Assembly: GCA_005656395.1 (NCBI GenBank)
Contig: SRSI01000066.1
Span: 962,858 to 1,026,857, forward strand
Origin: Strongyloides papillosus
Lineage: Eukaryota; Nematoda; Chromadorea; Rhabditida; Strongyloididae
Reading direction: 5' to 3'
Length of the DNA stretch: 64,000 bases
Below, in pieces: positions 1 through 11,876 of this stretch. The first letter of the stretch is position 1; each line of letters begins with the position of its first letter. The notes beneath the pieces are model-generated. The model saw only the letters and a program-made list of their open reading frames with translations. It searched no databases and was not told the DNA's origin. A program made the position numbers and the translations under genes.

Positions 1-2145
1 TATTGGAGTTGAATGTGACAACATTCCTAAGTATTTACTCATTTTAGAATGATGAGATATAATTACACCGTATCCAACTTTTTCATTAAATTGTGGACGT
101 CCTGCTCTACCAAAAATTTGTTGAACATCAAGAATTGACAGATCAGACATAACACCTTTTGATGAATCAAAAACATCGGTACCACGTATAACTACAGCAG
201 ATGCTGGTAAATTGACTCCCCAAGCAAGTGTTGCTGTACAAAATAATACACTAATATACCCTGATAAAAACATCGATTCTATTATATTTCTTTCAGATCG
301 TTGCATTCCAGCATGATGAACACCAAATCCTAGACAAAACAACTCTAACAAACGGTTATTTTTTAATTTTTCAACTCTTTTTTTTGCTAAAACATATTCC
401 GGATCATAAATATTTTCAACTAAGAAATCTTCCAATTCATTGTTAGTTGCAGCACACTCTCTAAATACTTCAGCTAACCTCCAAGTTGCATTTCTAGCAT
501 GAACAAATACTAAAACTTGTTGTTTTCTTGAAACAAAACTTTTTACTTTATCATACGCAATTCTATCTAACAGTTCTTCAGTACTAAAACTTGGACCCTC
601 TTTTTTTGGAGGAGGAACTTCTATATTATCTGGAAAAACAGCAGGAGTAGTACCGTTTTTTTTCTCATTATTCTTCTGATTTTTGCTTACACTTTTTACC
701 ACTTGCTTTTTAACGCCAATAAATGTCATGTCAAGAGGAACTGGTCGAAATCTATCATCAAATACAAATAGCCCTTTCATCTTATCAACTTGTAAAAATT
801 CTGCAGCATCCTCATAATTTGGTAATGTAGCTGATAACCCAACAAATCTAATTTTTTTCTGACATATTACCATTTCCCGTAATGCTCTTGCAACAATTGC
901 TTCTATTACTGCTCCTCTATCATCATTCAATAAATGCACTTCATCAATGATCATTAATTTAACATTTGAATTAAAAAAACTACCACTTTCATCACTAGAG
1001 TTACTTTTTCTACTTATTACATCCCATTTTTCTGGTGTTAATATAAGCATATTTGTGTTATCCATTTCTTTTTTTGTTAAATTTGTATCTCCAGTTAATT
1101 CTTTAACCTGTAATCCAAAGTGTGCTAAACGTTTTCCAAAACTTTCTGTCATTTCACTTGCTAACGCTTTCATTGGACAAATATAGATTATTTTAAATTC
1201 TCCTTTATTAATATTTCCACAATCATCACAATGATCAGCTATACATTTCATTATAGTGAGCATTGCAATGTTTGTTTTACCAGCACCCGTTGGAGCACAG
1301 ATCAATAAATTTTCATTGCTTTTGAATGCTTGTTCATAAACGACTGATTGAATTATGTTTAGATGTTTAAATTTTAAAAAACCTTTAGCACAAAAAGAAT
1401 CCATTTCTGAGACAGGTAATTTTGAAAATTGTGCATTAATGTCATTGTCTGGTGAGTTATTTTGTGAAATTGGGGGAATCGAAACTTCTTCATATGTTGG
1501 AAGATCTTTTCTTGTTGATCCTTGAGGTAATACCATCTTATAACCAGACATTAACATTGTAATACGATTTGAATTCATGACATTGCTAAAAACATACGGC
1601 AGCTTTACATTATTTACTGTTTGATTTCTAATAAATTCATCAAAACTTTCTTCAATTGCTGTCAAATCATCACTCATTTTTAATGATTCTTGAATAGCTA
1701 ACTCTATATCTTTTCTTTCATCCTCACCAACATTTCTATACAACTCCTTCATTCCTTTTTTTATTTTCTTCCCTAATTTTTTGGTATCTTTTTTTAATTT
1801 GGTGTCTTCTTTAACTTGAAAACTAAAATTTGAACCCGCTAAGGAGTTTTTCATGCTAATAGTTGAAGCTTTTATTTCATTTACACGATTGACTTTTTTT
1901 AATTTTTCATGTTCTGATTGTGACAATCCTTTTAAAATAGTATCACGGTTTTCTAATATTAAGGAAATTAAATCAAACCTTTCGAAGCCAAGAAGATCGC
2001 ATAATTCGAATTGCAAATCATCAGAAGATCTTGAACTTTTCAATAAATCAAATAAGTGATTAATAATAATTTCATGTTCCGCGAATGAATCTCGAATTTG
2101 ATTGGTTACTTCAACTAGAATGTAACAATAACTGTCACAATCCAT
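1..2145 (-). CDS. ascc3: ASCC3-type Ski2-like RNA helicase (5' part, runs off window)
   Basis: One uninterrupted reading frame of 715 codons starts at the ATG at 2145 and continues past position 1, so only the N-terminal part is present. Helicase motifs appear in order: Walker A APTGAGKT near residues 284-291, DEVH box near 401-404, SATLPNY near 437, GVHHAGM, TATLAWGVNLPA, and QIFGRAGRP near 675-683. The pre-helicase stretch (YEEVSIPP) and the text around the DEVH box (DEVHLLNDDRG, then RFRPVPLDMTFIG) fit ASCC3 better than the spliceosomal relative BRR2. In other animals ASCC3 is the large helicase of the ASC-1 complex, which splits collided ribosomes and supports alkylation repair. The N-terminal region before Walker A is shorter than I expect for the human protein. 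A second helicase cassette should lie outside the window. No intron is visible in this part. Confidence 0.9.
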   Translation of the reverse strand, partial: MDCDSYCYILVEVTNQIRDSFAEHEIIINHLFDLLKSSRSSDDLQFELCDLLGFERFDLISLILENRDTILKGLSQSEHEKLKKVNRVNEIKASTISMKNSLAGSNFSFQVKEDTKLKKDTKKLGKKIKKGMKELYRNVGEDERKDIELAIQESLKMSDDLTAIEESFDEFIRNQTVNNVKLPYVFSNVMNSNRITMLMSGYKMVLPQGSTRKDLPTYEEVSIPPISQNNSPDNDINAQFSKLPVSEMDSFCAKGFLKFKHLNIIQSVVYEQAFKSNENLLICAPTGAGKTNIAMLTIMKCIADHCDDCGNINKGEFKIIYICPMKALASEMTESFGKRLAHFGLQVKELTGDTNLTKKEMDNTNMLILTPEKWDVISRKSNSSDESGSFFNSNVKLMIIDEVHLLNDDRGAVIEAIVARALREMVICQKKIRFVGLSATLPNYEDAAEFLQVDKMKGLFVFDDRFRPVPLDMTFIGVKKQVVKSVSKNQKNNEKKNGTTPAVFPDNIEVPPPKKEGPSFSTEELLDRIAYDKVKSFVSRKQQVLVFVHARNATWRLAEVFRECAATNNELEDFLVENIYDPEYVLAKKRVEKLKNNRLLELFCLGFGVHHAGMQRSERNIIESMFLSGYISVLFCTATLAWGVNLPASAVVIRGTDVFDSSKGVMSDLSILDVQQIFGRAGRPQFNEKVGYGVIISHHSKMSKYLGMLSHSTPI

Positions 2146-2538
2146 AATTTCCCTTTTTTTATTTTAAGTATTTTTTGAAATCTTTGCAATAATAAATACA
2201 ATTTAATAAATAACTGTAAAATAACAAATTTATTATAAACTAATAAAATATTCAATTTAACAAAAATAAACGTTTATATAATAAATGTATTTTATTAAAA
2301 AATGAATAGTTGAAAATAAGAAATTTTTAAAAATTACTAACAGTACTAAAGTGACAACTTTGCCATTAAGGCCGCGTCTCTTTTATACAACTATTTCGAA
2401 ATATTTCATTTATCTTTATGTATTTTGATAGTTTAAATATTTTAATTTATTTTATTATGTGTAATTTGACAAAAGAACAGAATTAATAGTATGATGTATA
2501 GATTATTATTATTTCCTTAAGAGTATAAATTAGATTAA
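2146..2538. other. Intergenic spacer between ASCC3 and the PDZ gene
   Basis: 393 bp of AT-rich DNA. It holds the 5' flank of ASCC3 and the 3' flank of the PDZ gene, both read on the minus strand. I see no ORF, structured RNA or repeat here. Confidence 0.6.
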
Positions 2539-3437
2539 TCATTTTCTTACTTTTCGAAGTTCTTTTCCTTCGTTATCAGATACTATAAAATATTCAAAAA
2601 CCTCATCATCAAATGTAATACCTTTTGAACTTTGGATTGGATTAATTGATAATATAGACTTTGCTGGCTTATCATATGCTTTTATTCTTTTCCGTTCCAG
2701 TGCTGCAATTTGTTTGACGTCACTATTCATTCTATAACTTGGATTGTTGTCATTTTTCTGGCATAAAATTTCATCGATAAATTTGATTGCATCTTCAGAA
2801 TCTGGTCTTTCAACAACCACTGTTACTTTATTTTTTTTCTAAAAAAATATGAACTGTACAATTCTTTATTTACCTGTAAGTTATTAATTATTAGTTTTTT
2901 GCAAACATTTTTATCTGATACAGGAATTCCATCAACATCACAAATTCTATCTCCCGGAATAAAAACTTCATCAGATACGGATCCTTGGTCACATTTTGAG
3001 ACAATAACTTTATTGTTGTGATGACGTATACCAATTCCTAATTTCCTCCCCTTTGAAACCGTTAATGTTGCTAAAAAATACACGTATCCATCTTTTCTTA
3101 GTATATTTTTCTCTCTATCTTCAGGAATTTGAATTCTCGATAACATTTCATTTGTTCTTTTATCATCTCTTGATATTGTTAAATAAAATTTTGTATCTAT
3201 ATATTGTAATAACTCATAAAAATGATCTGTATTTTTTACAGGAATATTATTTACTGAAATTATTTGGTCACCAACTTGTAGAAATTTTTCTCCTATAGTT
3301 CCTTTTTGGATTTTTACAATAATTAAATTTTCATTCGGTGTTCCGCCTAGTGGTTCTCCATCTTCAACTGGAACTTCAAAAGTAATTTTATTATTAGTAT
3401 TAGAAGAACCGGATGATAAATTTGATGAGGAAGACAT
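2539..3437 (-). CDS. Two-PDZ-domain protein (nematode type)
   Basis: Two exons on the minus strand: 2874-3437 and 2539-2838, with a 35-nt phase-0 intron (GTAAAT...TTTTTTTAG). The product is 287 residues. After a Ser/Asn-rich start, PDZ 1 covers about residues 18-92 (LGGTPNENLIIVKI...GDQIISVNN) and PDZ 2 about 110-198 (KLGIGIRHHNNKVIVSK...GDRICDVDGIPVSDK...VTVVVERP). The intron interrupts the last helix/strand of PDZ 2, and splicing joins the motif cleanly. The tail is basic (RKVRK). Nematode genomes carry many such adaptor-like PDZ proteins; no partner can be deduced. The ATG lies about 117 nt downstream of the Tudor gene stop on the same strand and is preceded by TTTTTTAAAG, so operon processing is possible. 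Confidence 0.85.
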
Positions 3438-3554
3438 CTTTAAAAAATGTATTTTATCAATCTATTTATTGGAATGAAATTTGAATAGAAAAATATATGA
3501 AAATACAATGCAAAAAAAGTCATATAAATTTAATAGAAAATGAACAATAATAAA

Positions 3555-5751
3555 TTAACATATTATTTGAGAAATTTCACTGAATTCCATATAATTATAT
3601 TTCGTATAAAAGTTTATCATACAGTTTGCTGTTGAGGACTCCTCTTTAAAATATTTTCTATACTTCTTAGATACATCTTTAAAATTTATTGAATTTACAT
3701 CAAAAGTATCGTCTTCTTTAAGATTATCTATTTTCCACATGCTATCAATTTTAAAATCTGTTTGAAATACATTATCAACAATTAATGGCCATTTTGAATA
3801 CAAATCTTTACTTGGATAATGTTTTCTATTTCCACTTAAATTGAGTCTTATCAATACAGGTTCACTGAATGGTAGTTTTTCATTGACATGACTTATTAAT
3901 TCAGAGAAGCTCTCTTCATCGTTTATAATATTTTCATTTTTAATTAAAATTTCATCAAAAGTAAAACCTATGTTAAATGGCATGTCTTCAGCAACAACTT
4001 TTGAAAGTTTATATGCTTCGTGCATACAACATATACCAGTTCCATTAAAATCTAAATAACGGATTCTTAGTAAAAAGTAGTTTATTTCCTTGTGAAAACC
4101 AGTAACTTCAGCTCTGAAAAACATTAATTCATTATTTTTTGCCTTACGTTCAGTAACAATATAAAATGGGCGATTATTTTTCCATTCTACAATTATGTCA
4201 TCCAATGAAATGGATGCATGTTTATTCTGAACCTTATATTGTTCACTATACTTTCTTATTTTTTCAAATGTATTAATTCTTATTTCACGGCAGAGTTCTG
4301 ACAAGAGACGTTTAACTCTTACTACACCTGAATTGATAATTTTTTCTTCTTTGCATTTTTGTTGTATTACTTTAATATCATCACCAGGAACTAAGTACCC
4401 TCCTAATCTTAATGGGTGAGAATTGTCCATTGGAGCTTGTAAAAATACAACAAGACATTCCCCATCAACAAGATAACCTTTATCTTTTAATTTTTCTAAA
4501 GTCCAATGATCAGGACTATATCCAATTATTCCGTCTTCTCTTACAAAATTATAAATAGGTGATGGTTTATAAACTTTGTCAGAACAAGGAAAGTTTAATT
4601 TCCATGATGGTATATTATTTTTATCTAATTTCTCATCACATTCATCTGAAATATCTATTGGAGTATTAAACATTGGTTGATTATGTTTCTCATTTTTGTA
4701 AAATAAATTCTTATACTTAGCAATTAAAACATCATTGACAGGAGTTGAATTTTGTGATTTTAAATCATTTTCTGCTGCAAACAATTGAACATGAACTACA
4801 TCTGCTGCGTAAGTTCTTTTTAATCTATTATAATGAGTAAATTTATACACCGAACAATTGGATAAAACATCTTTTACAGCTTCAACGTGCTTTTTAGTCC
4901 ATACAACTTTTTTTGAAGATTCTAAGTCATTTGAATAAGGAAATACATTATGTAAGGCAATAGACCGTACTTGCCAACGAAATTTAAAAAGTGATTCTTC
5001 CATTACAGCCAAACATTTCTAAAAATAAAATAAAATGATTTTAAAAAATATTACTTACTCTATTAACCCATGAAATTGTTCCATGATCAATATATATTAT
5101 CTTCATATATTCTCTATCCTCAGTAACGTCGATTATTCGTGCTCGAGCATATACATCTTCTTCAATTGGTGCCAACACATAATAACCAATGCAATCATTT
5201 AAATTTAAACATTTTGGATCTTCTAACAGTTCTGTATCACTATTAATCCATTGTATTTTCTCTAAATTATCTGGTAAGGTAAATTGGAAATTCTTGTATG
5301 TTGAAGTTAAACGTCTAACAAAAATTAAATGTGGACTAACTATGTTAACAATACTAACTGTATCTGCCCACGTTGCATCATTATGTCTTACGAGTTTCGC
5401 ATGAACCTCCGCAGGTGTAAGTTTTTCCATAGGCAAAACTATCCCAGAATTTTTTAATGGTTTTTCACAAATTTCCTGCCAAAATTTACTTAGTTTATCC
5501 TTAGAAATCTTTATTTCTAAAGTTTTTGTTGAAAAATCATAAAGATAGTCATCCCCATTTGATGTAGAGCTCAAAATTCTGAGTGGAAAACGTTTAGTTG
5601 AGAAACTATGACTGGCGTTCAATAGCAAGTCGTCGGCCGTATGAAGTACGCCTTGATCAGTATTTTCTGATATTTTTTCATTGTATATACCTTGGTCGAA
5701 ATCTTTGAATTTCTTCATTGCTTTAGAATTTACCGCAGATGTGGACGACAT
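3555..5751 (-). CDS. Tudor-domain protein with two extended Tudor units (EKL-1/TDRD-like)
   Basis: Two exons, 5059-5751 and 3555-5018, joined across a 40-nt phase-0 intron (GTAAGT...TTTTTAG), give 718 residues. I chose the ATG at 5751 (MSSTSAV) over an in-frame ATG at 5787, because the extra residues look like translated leader. The first extended Tudor unit covers about residues 120-260: WADTVSIVNIVSPHLIFVRR, then YYVLAPIEEDVYARARIIDV and IIYIDHGTISWV, and after the intron the typical LFKFRWQVRSIAL. A second, more divergent unit follows near residues 500-570 (FFRAEVTGF...RIRYLDFNG). Tudor units bind methylarginine tails and act in germline small-RNA granules. In nematodes EKL-1 has two such domains and acts with Argonaute/RdRP silencing; that assignment is an inference from architecture. 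Downstream on the same strand is the PDZ gene. Confidence 0.8.
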
Positions 5752-5893
5752 TAAAAGATAACTCTTGTGTAGAAAAATAAAATACAATTCAAAAGTTAGT
5801 TGCCTAATTCACAAGTGGTAAATTTATGTATTTTCTACTGAAGACCAAAAGATATCGGATGGTGAAGTGTATATATGATAGTTTAAAACGGGG

Positions 5894-5921
5894 TTTTATA
5901 ACACTTTACCTCGTTATAAAA
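5894..5921. promoter_or_regulatory. Perfect 9-bp dyad upstream of the Tudor gene
   Basis: TTTTATAAC and GTTATAAAA form a perfect inverted repeat with a 10-nt loop, 143 bp upstream of the Tudor start codon. It could be a protein-binding dyad or a chance palindrome in AT-rich DNA. The function is unknown. Confidence 0.3.
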
Positions 5922-7384
5922 GTCTGGTTAAGTTTAGACATATAATAGTACAAAGTCCAATCAGGTACAATTTAGACTTTCAGTAAAAGTTTTTATTGGA
6001 CAGCAGAGCTTGACGAGTTACAATCAAATAACTCTTGGCTGATAGAATACAGTAAAAAAATTGAGGTAGTTAGAACTTACTATTTTAAAAATTTAACTAT
6101 ATTTAAAGCACAGTATAGCTATTAATTAGATATGCTATAAAATTTTATTCCTATAAAGAACGCATTAGTTATATAATATCATAATTAACAATAAAAAAAA
6201 TGGGTTTGGTACCGTATGAATGTCAACGATTATCTTCTTTGTATATTAGGTATTAAGTTTCCTTGAATTTTCTAGAACTTTTGTTTATGAATCGTGGTAG
6301 AATATCACTTTCCTAAATTCTATTAAGTGATAGACTTTATATTTATATGTATCTAACATTGACCTATTGTAGACTTTGGTTTTTCCCCAAGAATCTTTTA
6401 CATTAATTTACGGTTAGAAATAATGACATTATTCTACGTAATGAAACATGTATTAAATTTGTTCAATTTTGGTAGTAATTACCTATAGTATCTTACCATG
6501 TGATACTTTATTTTGTTTAGTGGCATATTATAATTAAAAAAATCGCCATTAGAAATATCAACTTTTTGAATTATTGTCTAATTACTCACTTGTGGGATCA
6601 AAAACTTTTAATTAATCAACTGTATTAATTTATTTATTAAAAAGAAGTATACCGGCATATTAAACTTTATCTGTTTAATTTTTTTACAATCCTCAATAAA
6701 CAAAATATGTATTAATTTTTATCATAATAATAAGTATGGGATAATCAGGCAATTAGATATATGAGCCATAAATTTTCACAACAATATTGAATTTTTAATT
6801 TCTAAATCTAATATTAATTAGAAAATGGCTGAAAATTTATGGAAATGTACATGCTGATTAAGGATTAATCAACAAATTTACTATAATACTTTGTTTTTTT
6901 ATTTGAATTTTCTAGTTTGTTATTTTTCGTTTGGTTAATTAAAAGATTTTTTAGTTATTTCATGTAATTTTACAAAGCTATAAAATATAGCGCATTATCT
7001 CTAGTATTTTTTTAATGCAATTGATAGATTTAAAATATAAGTACATTTTTGAAAAATTCTACTCCAATGGAATGAATTAAAATTTTAAGTTACTGTATAT
7101 TTTATTTGTACTAAAATTAAATATTATACCAAAATAAAAATATTTTGAAAATCTAAAAGAGTAATAAAATTTCTGAAGGTATTTATAGCTAACTTCTGAT
7201 CAAATATATAAATCTCTTTTCAAAATAAATAAATACAGAAAATTTTTTTCAGATGTAAAAATAAAATACAATCTTGAACAGAATTATAGTATTGGAGAAT
7301 GATTTATTTGAAGACGTGACATAAAACTAACTTGTTTACTAATAAATTCTGTTTATTGAAAATAATTTGGTATATGTTATATTT

Positions 7385-7398
7385 CTACTTTCAGATAC
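7385..7398 (+). promoter_or_regulatory. Probable spliced-leader trans-splice acceptor of SEC10
   Basis: A pyrimidine-rich tract ends in TTTCAG at 7394, four bases before the SEC10 ATG at 7399, with no upstream coding exon visible. Nematode mRNAs commonly receive a spliced leader at such a site. An unseen 5' UTR exon would be an alternative. Confidence 0.55.
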
Positions 7399-9658
7399 AT
7401 GTCAGGGCAACAATATTTCGCTACATATGTTCAGGATCTTGAACAGGTAAGCATTTACTCCTAGATATTGTAGTAGTTTTAAGGATCCATTTGATGTCAC
7501 AGATTTTGTCGAAAGATTGGCATGGAGAATCAACGGTAATACTGATACTATAGATGTTGAAAAGTTAAAAGCAAAATTTGAAGAAGAAATTGGCAGTTTG
7601 CAATTACTTTCCGATCAATTTCAAAATAAAATTACAATTTTAGACTCTCAACTTAAAACATCAAGGCAAATTTATCAACAGTCACTTCATGAAGCAAATG
7701 AACAAAATAGTTTAATTTTAGATAAATTAAAAAAACTTGATAATACAATGCAAGAAGTCTCTACGAAGATAGTTCATTTGGGTGATCAATTAGAATCAGT
7801 TAATGCTCCAAGAGCAAGGGCATTAGAAGCTTTACAATTAATCAAACATTTCGATGAATTTTTAGCCGATCAACCATTAACATCAGCAGTTTTTACTGAC
7901 CCTGAAAGATTAATGGAATCTGCTGAAATAATTAATAAACTTTACTCTATTTCACAAGAACTAGACAATAAAAAATTTTCTAAAACTCAACAACGTATTA
8001 GTAATAAATACGATGAAATTCAAGAAATGTTAATTGATGAATTTATTAAAACTTTTGAAAGAAAGGAAAATTTCAATAGAAAGGAGATGCGTGAAATTAC
8101 AAATGTTCTTTCTAATTTTAATAGATACAATGTTCTACTCGATAAATTTGTTGAGAGAGTTGAAAACACATCATATCGGGGTAATAATGTATTTAATGAT
8201 ATCCTAGAGATGTGTGAAAAAAAAGCTTCTCTTATTGATGAGATATTTCCAAATTCATCTGTTGTAATGTCAAAATTAATTTTAAATGCTTATCAAAGGC
8301 GTTTAAACGATGAAGTTCAAATGAAGTTAGAACATTTAAGACAAGAGGATAATGAACAATATTTACTTACATTAAATGATCTGTACACAAGAACTTTAAA
8401 ATTAAATGAAAAACTGCAGAATTTCAAATATAGACAAGATACACAATTTATTTCTATGATTACCAGCTCGATTTTTGACAAATATTTAAAATTATATGAA
8501 AAAACAGAGGAAGAGTTTGTAACTGTTCAGTGTAATGGAATTTTACAACGTTTTTATTCCTCAAAAGGACATCAAAAACGAAATTTACAAAGTGGAGGTT
8601 TACAAGAGTTGAGAAGAGATTTGACTGCTATACTTAGAACAGTCGAAAATTTTGGAGATGAGACATTTTTGTCTGAAGAAGTTGCTATTAACATATTACA
8701 GGAATTAAAAAATGCCTTCTCTAGGTGCCAAAAAGTTTGTTTTATTTTTTTTAATTTATAATGCTTCTTTTTAGCTTGCATCACCATCAAAGAAGTCTGA
8801 ACTTATGAAAATTTTATATGAACTATTAGTTAAATTTTTATATCATGAACATGTTTTATATGCTATAGAACTTGCTTTATCAGGGATACCATATTCTGAA
8901 CCAAGAACAGAGCCTTCTTCAATATTTTTTGCAGTTGTACAACAAAGTAGTGCAATAACTCATTTATTTGTCAAACAATTTGACGATTCAATCATATCAT
9001 TTTTAGAGTGAGTTTATCAATTATTTTATTTGACAATTATTTATTTAGTTTGAAAAACATTCGAGATGAATGTGTAAAAGCAAAAGATTCCACATTGCGT
9101 TTACTTGAAACTCGTATAAATGTTGGAATTGAAAAACAATTAAATGCTATTACTGGATATGTAAAATATACATTAAATAATGAACAAAAGAAAACTGATT
9201 TTAAACCTGACGATGAAGATCAGCATGATAATATAAATATCACACCTGCTTGTGAAAATGTTTGTAGATATTTAAATAGTCAATATAATATTATTAAAGA
9301 GAGTATTGATGGTGGTAATTTATTGACAATTTTAAAAGATTTAGGAATTAGAGTTTACCAAATAATTTTTGGACATATAAAAAATTACAACTATTCCATA
9401 AGTGGAGCAATGTTATTATTATGTGATTTAAATGAATATAGGAAAACTTTGGGTAGTTGGAAAATCAATGAAGTTAACAAAAAAATGGAGTCATTACATG
9501 CGTTAGCTAATTTATTAGTTGTGGTACCAGAAAATTTAGAACAAGCTTGCAATTCTCCTTTGGTTTCTGAATACACCCCAGATGTTATAAATTCAATTAT
9601 TTTATTAAGGCATGACAGTAAAACAATTGTTAAATATTTACATTTTTTGATCAATTAA
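7399..9658 (+). CDS. sec-10: Exocyst complex component 5 (SEC10)
   Basis: Four exons: 7399-7446, 7484-8734, 8775-9007 and 9049-9658, with introns of 37, 40 and 41 nt. The 713-residue product matches the usual EXOC5 length of about 700. Family landmarks run the whole length: DPFDVTDFVERLAWR at the N-terminus, VHLGDQLESVNAPRARALEA, YLLTLNDLYTRTLKLNEKL, LQRFYSSKGHQKRNL, IELALSGIPYSEPR, EQKKTDFKPDDED, and LHALANLLVVVPENLEQ. SEC10 is a rod-like subunit of the octameric exocyst, which tethers secretory vesicles at the plasma membrane. Intron 1 was fixed by frame: only the acceptor TTTTAAG at 7483 joins VQDLEQ in frame to DPFDV, whereas the nearer CTAG would leave an 18-nt intron and break the frame. 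The 5' splice site of intron 2 is GTTTGT, not GTAAGT. Confidence 0.92.
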
Positions 9659-9678
9659 GTATTAATTAAAAGTTTTTC

Positions 9679-9684
9679 AATAAA
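9679..9684 (+). terminator. Polyadenylation signal of SEC10
   Basis: AATAAA lies 21 nt after the SEC10 stop, in the 93-bp gap before the convergent PLA2-like gene. Confidence 0.5.
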
Positions 9685-9751
9685 CATAATTTTTTTTATG
9701 GTATATATGTTTTGATAACACTTCAAATAAAATACTTATTTTATCTAAACG

Positions 9752-10168
9752 TTAAATAGTTTTATTATATGCTCTGTTTCCAAACATTTCAACAAAAATT
9801 TGAAATGTGCTTATCAGTACTTTGCAAGTAAATTTTTTTAATCCTATTTCAATTGAGATAGCATCCCCAAAACATTTGTCTAATGATGTATCACATTCAT
9901 ACTTAGATAATGTTTTTTCATCATAACAATTATCGTGTATTTGGCAGCAATTATTTATTTTCACTTAAAAAACATAATAAAAGTAATTTATTAAATATAA
10001 CCTACAAGATTGATTTTTAGTACATGATAGTAAAGCTCCTTTTAAGGCTAAATATCTATTTATAAAATTATCACCACATTGCCATACTTGACCATCCAAT
10101 TGTGGTTTAGAGTATACATTGTTTTCAAAAAATAGAAGAAAAAAGAGAAACGTCCATACTTTTGACAT
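9752..10168 (-). CDS. Secreted phospholipase A2-like protein
   Basis: Two exons, 10006-10168 and 9752-9963, with a 42-nt phase-1 intron (GTAGGT...TTTTTTAAG), give a 124-residue preprotein. I chose the GTAGGT donor because the nearby GTTATA donor puts a stop in frame right after the junction. The first 20 residues (MSKVWTFLFFLLFFENNVYS) form a signal peptide. The mature part has WQCGDNF, then NNCCQIHDNCYD, the CCxxHDxC active-site signature of secreted PLA2, and further spaced cysteines. The YGCYCGxGG calcium loop normally seen upstream of that helix is absent, as in the nematode branch of this family. Enzyme activity and calcium use are therefore uncertain. The gene is convergent with SEC10. 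Confidence 0.75.
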
Positions 10169-11209
10169 TTTTTTGTCTATCTTTTCAAATTAAACATTAT
10201 TTATCATATACACTTTAGAGGAATTTTTGAAAAAAATATCATTGAACTATTGTAATCTACTATATTAGACTATAAATTAACAATTATTTGTACTTCTATA
10301 TGTATATTATCACAAGATAATCCTCATTTATTAAAAAATATAATATAAATTTGATTTTATATAAAAAAGGATTATTCTTCATTTATTATGTTATGTTTCA
10401 TGATATCGGAAAGCAACATATACTAGCGGTAAACGATTAATCATCAATATATTTATGGTAAATTCCGATAGAATCATTACTCTTTAATATTTTGGTTATA
10501 AAAAATAGTTAAAAATGTATCATAATTGATAATCAAACGAAATATGCTATTGTAGAGGTAAACAATAAATTTTTTTGAATATATAACTTTTTCATTTGTT
10601 TTACCCTAAATCAGCCAAACAATCATTAGAAAATATGACCAACTTTAGTTGAATAACAAAACTAAATTAGAAAGATTTCCTTGCAATGCTACAAATATTG
10701 ACATTAGCTTAAAATATACCAGGAAACATTTTTACTACAACTTGAACAATTAATAACCTTTTATTAAATGTAGTTAATATTGTAGAATTTTATTCTTGTT
10801 ACAATATTCTTTTAATCCAAATCTTTTTCATAGATTATCGTAAACTGAATCGTAATTTTTTAATGAATGTGAATTATACATAATTTTGTAAACCCGTTGA
10901 TTTGTACTTCAGTAAAATAAAATATTTCGAATAAAATGCTTCTTACATCATTGCATGATCTATTTTTTGACATTGGAAAAGATAAAAAATTCCCTTAGCA
11001 CATAAGATTTTTTATTCATTTTTCTCTGCCAAAAATTAAATTTTTTCAAGACAAAGTAATAATGGTAGAAAGTAAACACATGTAGTGTAAAATATAGACA
11101 ACAGTTTAAAACTCGATTAAATTAGGCCAGGAACAGACTTTTCTTTTATCTTCTAATGTTTTTATAAATCTAGAATTTCAATCCATCAGAACAAGAAACA
11201 ACTTTTTTG
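10169..11209. other. Intergenic region
   Basis: About 1.04 kb of AT-rich DNA between two minus-strand genes: the PLA2-like promoter side and the 3' end of the coiled-coil gene. No coding, repeat or RNA feature was recognised. Confidence 0.55.
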
Positions 11210-11876
11210 CTACTCTGTATCAGATTTTGTAGCAACAGAATCTAAGTACTCTGCCGTTCTAATAACACATTTATCATATTTACCAATTATGTCCATGACA
11301 GCCGTAATACTTTTATCGAATCCTGCAGTTTCTTTTTCAAGTCTTTGAGTTTCACCCTCGTAGAAATTAATAGCATCAGAAACCCTTTCAATATCACTAA
11401 AAAGTATTAAGTATTACCTTACAAATTAAACTTACAGTTCTAATTCTTTTTTTGTTTTTATTTTCTTTAAATCCTCTATAAGCAATGATATAGAATTTTC
11501 TTCTTCTTTTGAAAATGATACACCTTCGTATTTGGCATTTTTATTTTTTAATTCTTTCCTTAAATTAGACACCTCCACTTCCAGTTCATCATTCATACAT
11601 TTTAATTTATCTAAAGCACTTTGTTTAAATTCAACTTCTTCATATCTTCCAGCTTCTCTTTTTTCAATTAAATTTTGTAAATTTAAAATAGCTTCTTTAA
11701 ATCTGGAAAGTAAAAAGGAGTAAATTATTTTATCTATTTTCATACCTGTCAATGTTTTTAGAATTATATAAATCAAAGAATTGCTTGAGTAAGGAATCAC
11801 AAATAGTATCTACATTACAAAGTGCTCCACGTTCTTCAAGAAGAACTTTTTGTGTTGTTATTTTCTCATCAGCCAT
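11210..11876 (-). CDS. Short coiled-coil protein of unknown function
   Basis: Three exons, 11746-11876, 11436-11702 and 11210-11396, are joined across introns of 43 and 39 nt (GTATGA...TTTCCAG and GTAAGT...TTTTTAG), both in phase 2. They encode 194 residues. The protein starts MADEKITTQKVLLEERGALC and is almost wholly helical, with long Glu/Lys-rich coiled-coil stretches at about residues 45-130 and 130-165. It has no signal peptide or membrane segment. The size and all-coil character suggest a small scaffold or tethering subunit (cytoskeletal, kinetochore or lysosome-positioning complexes are all possible), but I do not recognise the family. It shares a 133-bp divergent promoter region with DUS4. 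Confidence 0.75.

Larger units (their letters stand above)
5752..7398. other. Intergenic region, divergent promoters of Tudor and SEC10 genes
   Basis: About 1.65 kb of AT-rich DNA between two divergently transcribed genes. It must contain both promoters. Apart from the hairpin near the Tudor start and the trans-splice acceptor near SEC10, I see no gene, repeat or structured RNA. Confidence 0.6.

Noticed and set aside
1..2145. BRR2 (SNRNP200) spliceosomal helicase
   Set aside because: The N-terminus is too short, and the text around the DEVH box and RFRPVPL region fits ASCC3 better.
5752..7398. Search for tRNA or other structured RNA in the long spacers
   Set aside because: No A-box/B-box pair or cloverleaf was visible here or in the other spacers. 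A covariance-model scan would be needed to exclude it fully.
7399..9658. First reading as a COG3- or VPS53-like tether
   Set aside because: The N-terminal VERLAWR, the HLGDQLESVN and the EQKKTDFKPDDE segments match EXOC5/SEC10 along the whole protein.
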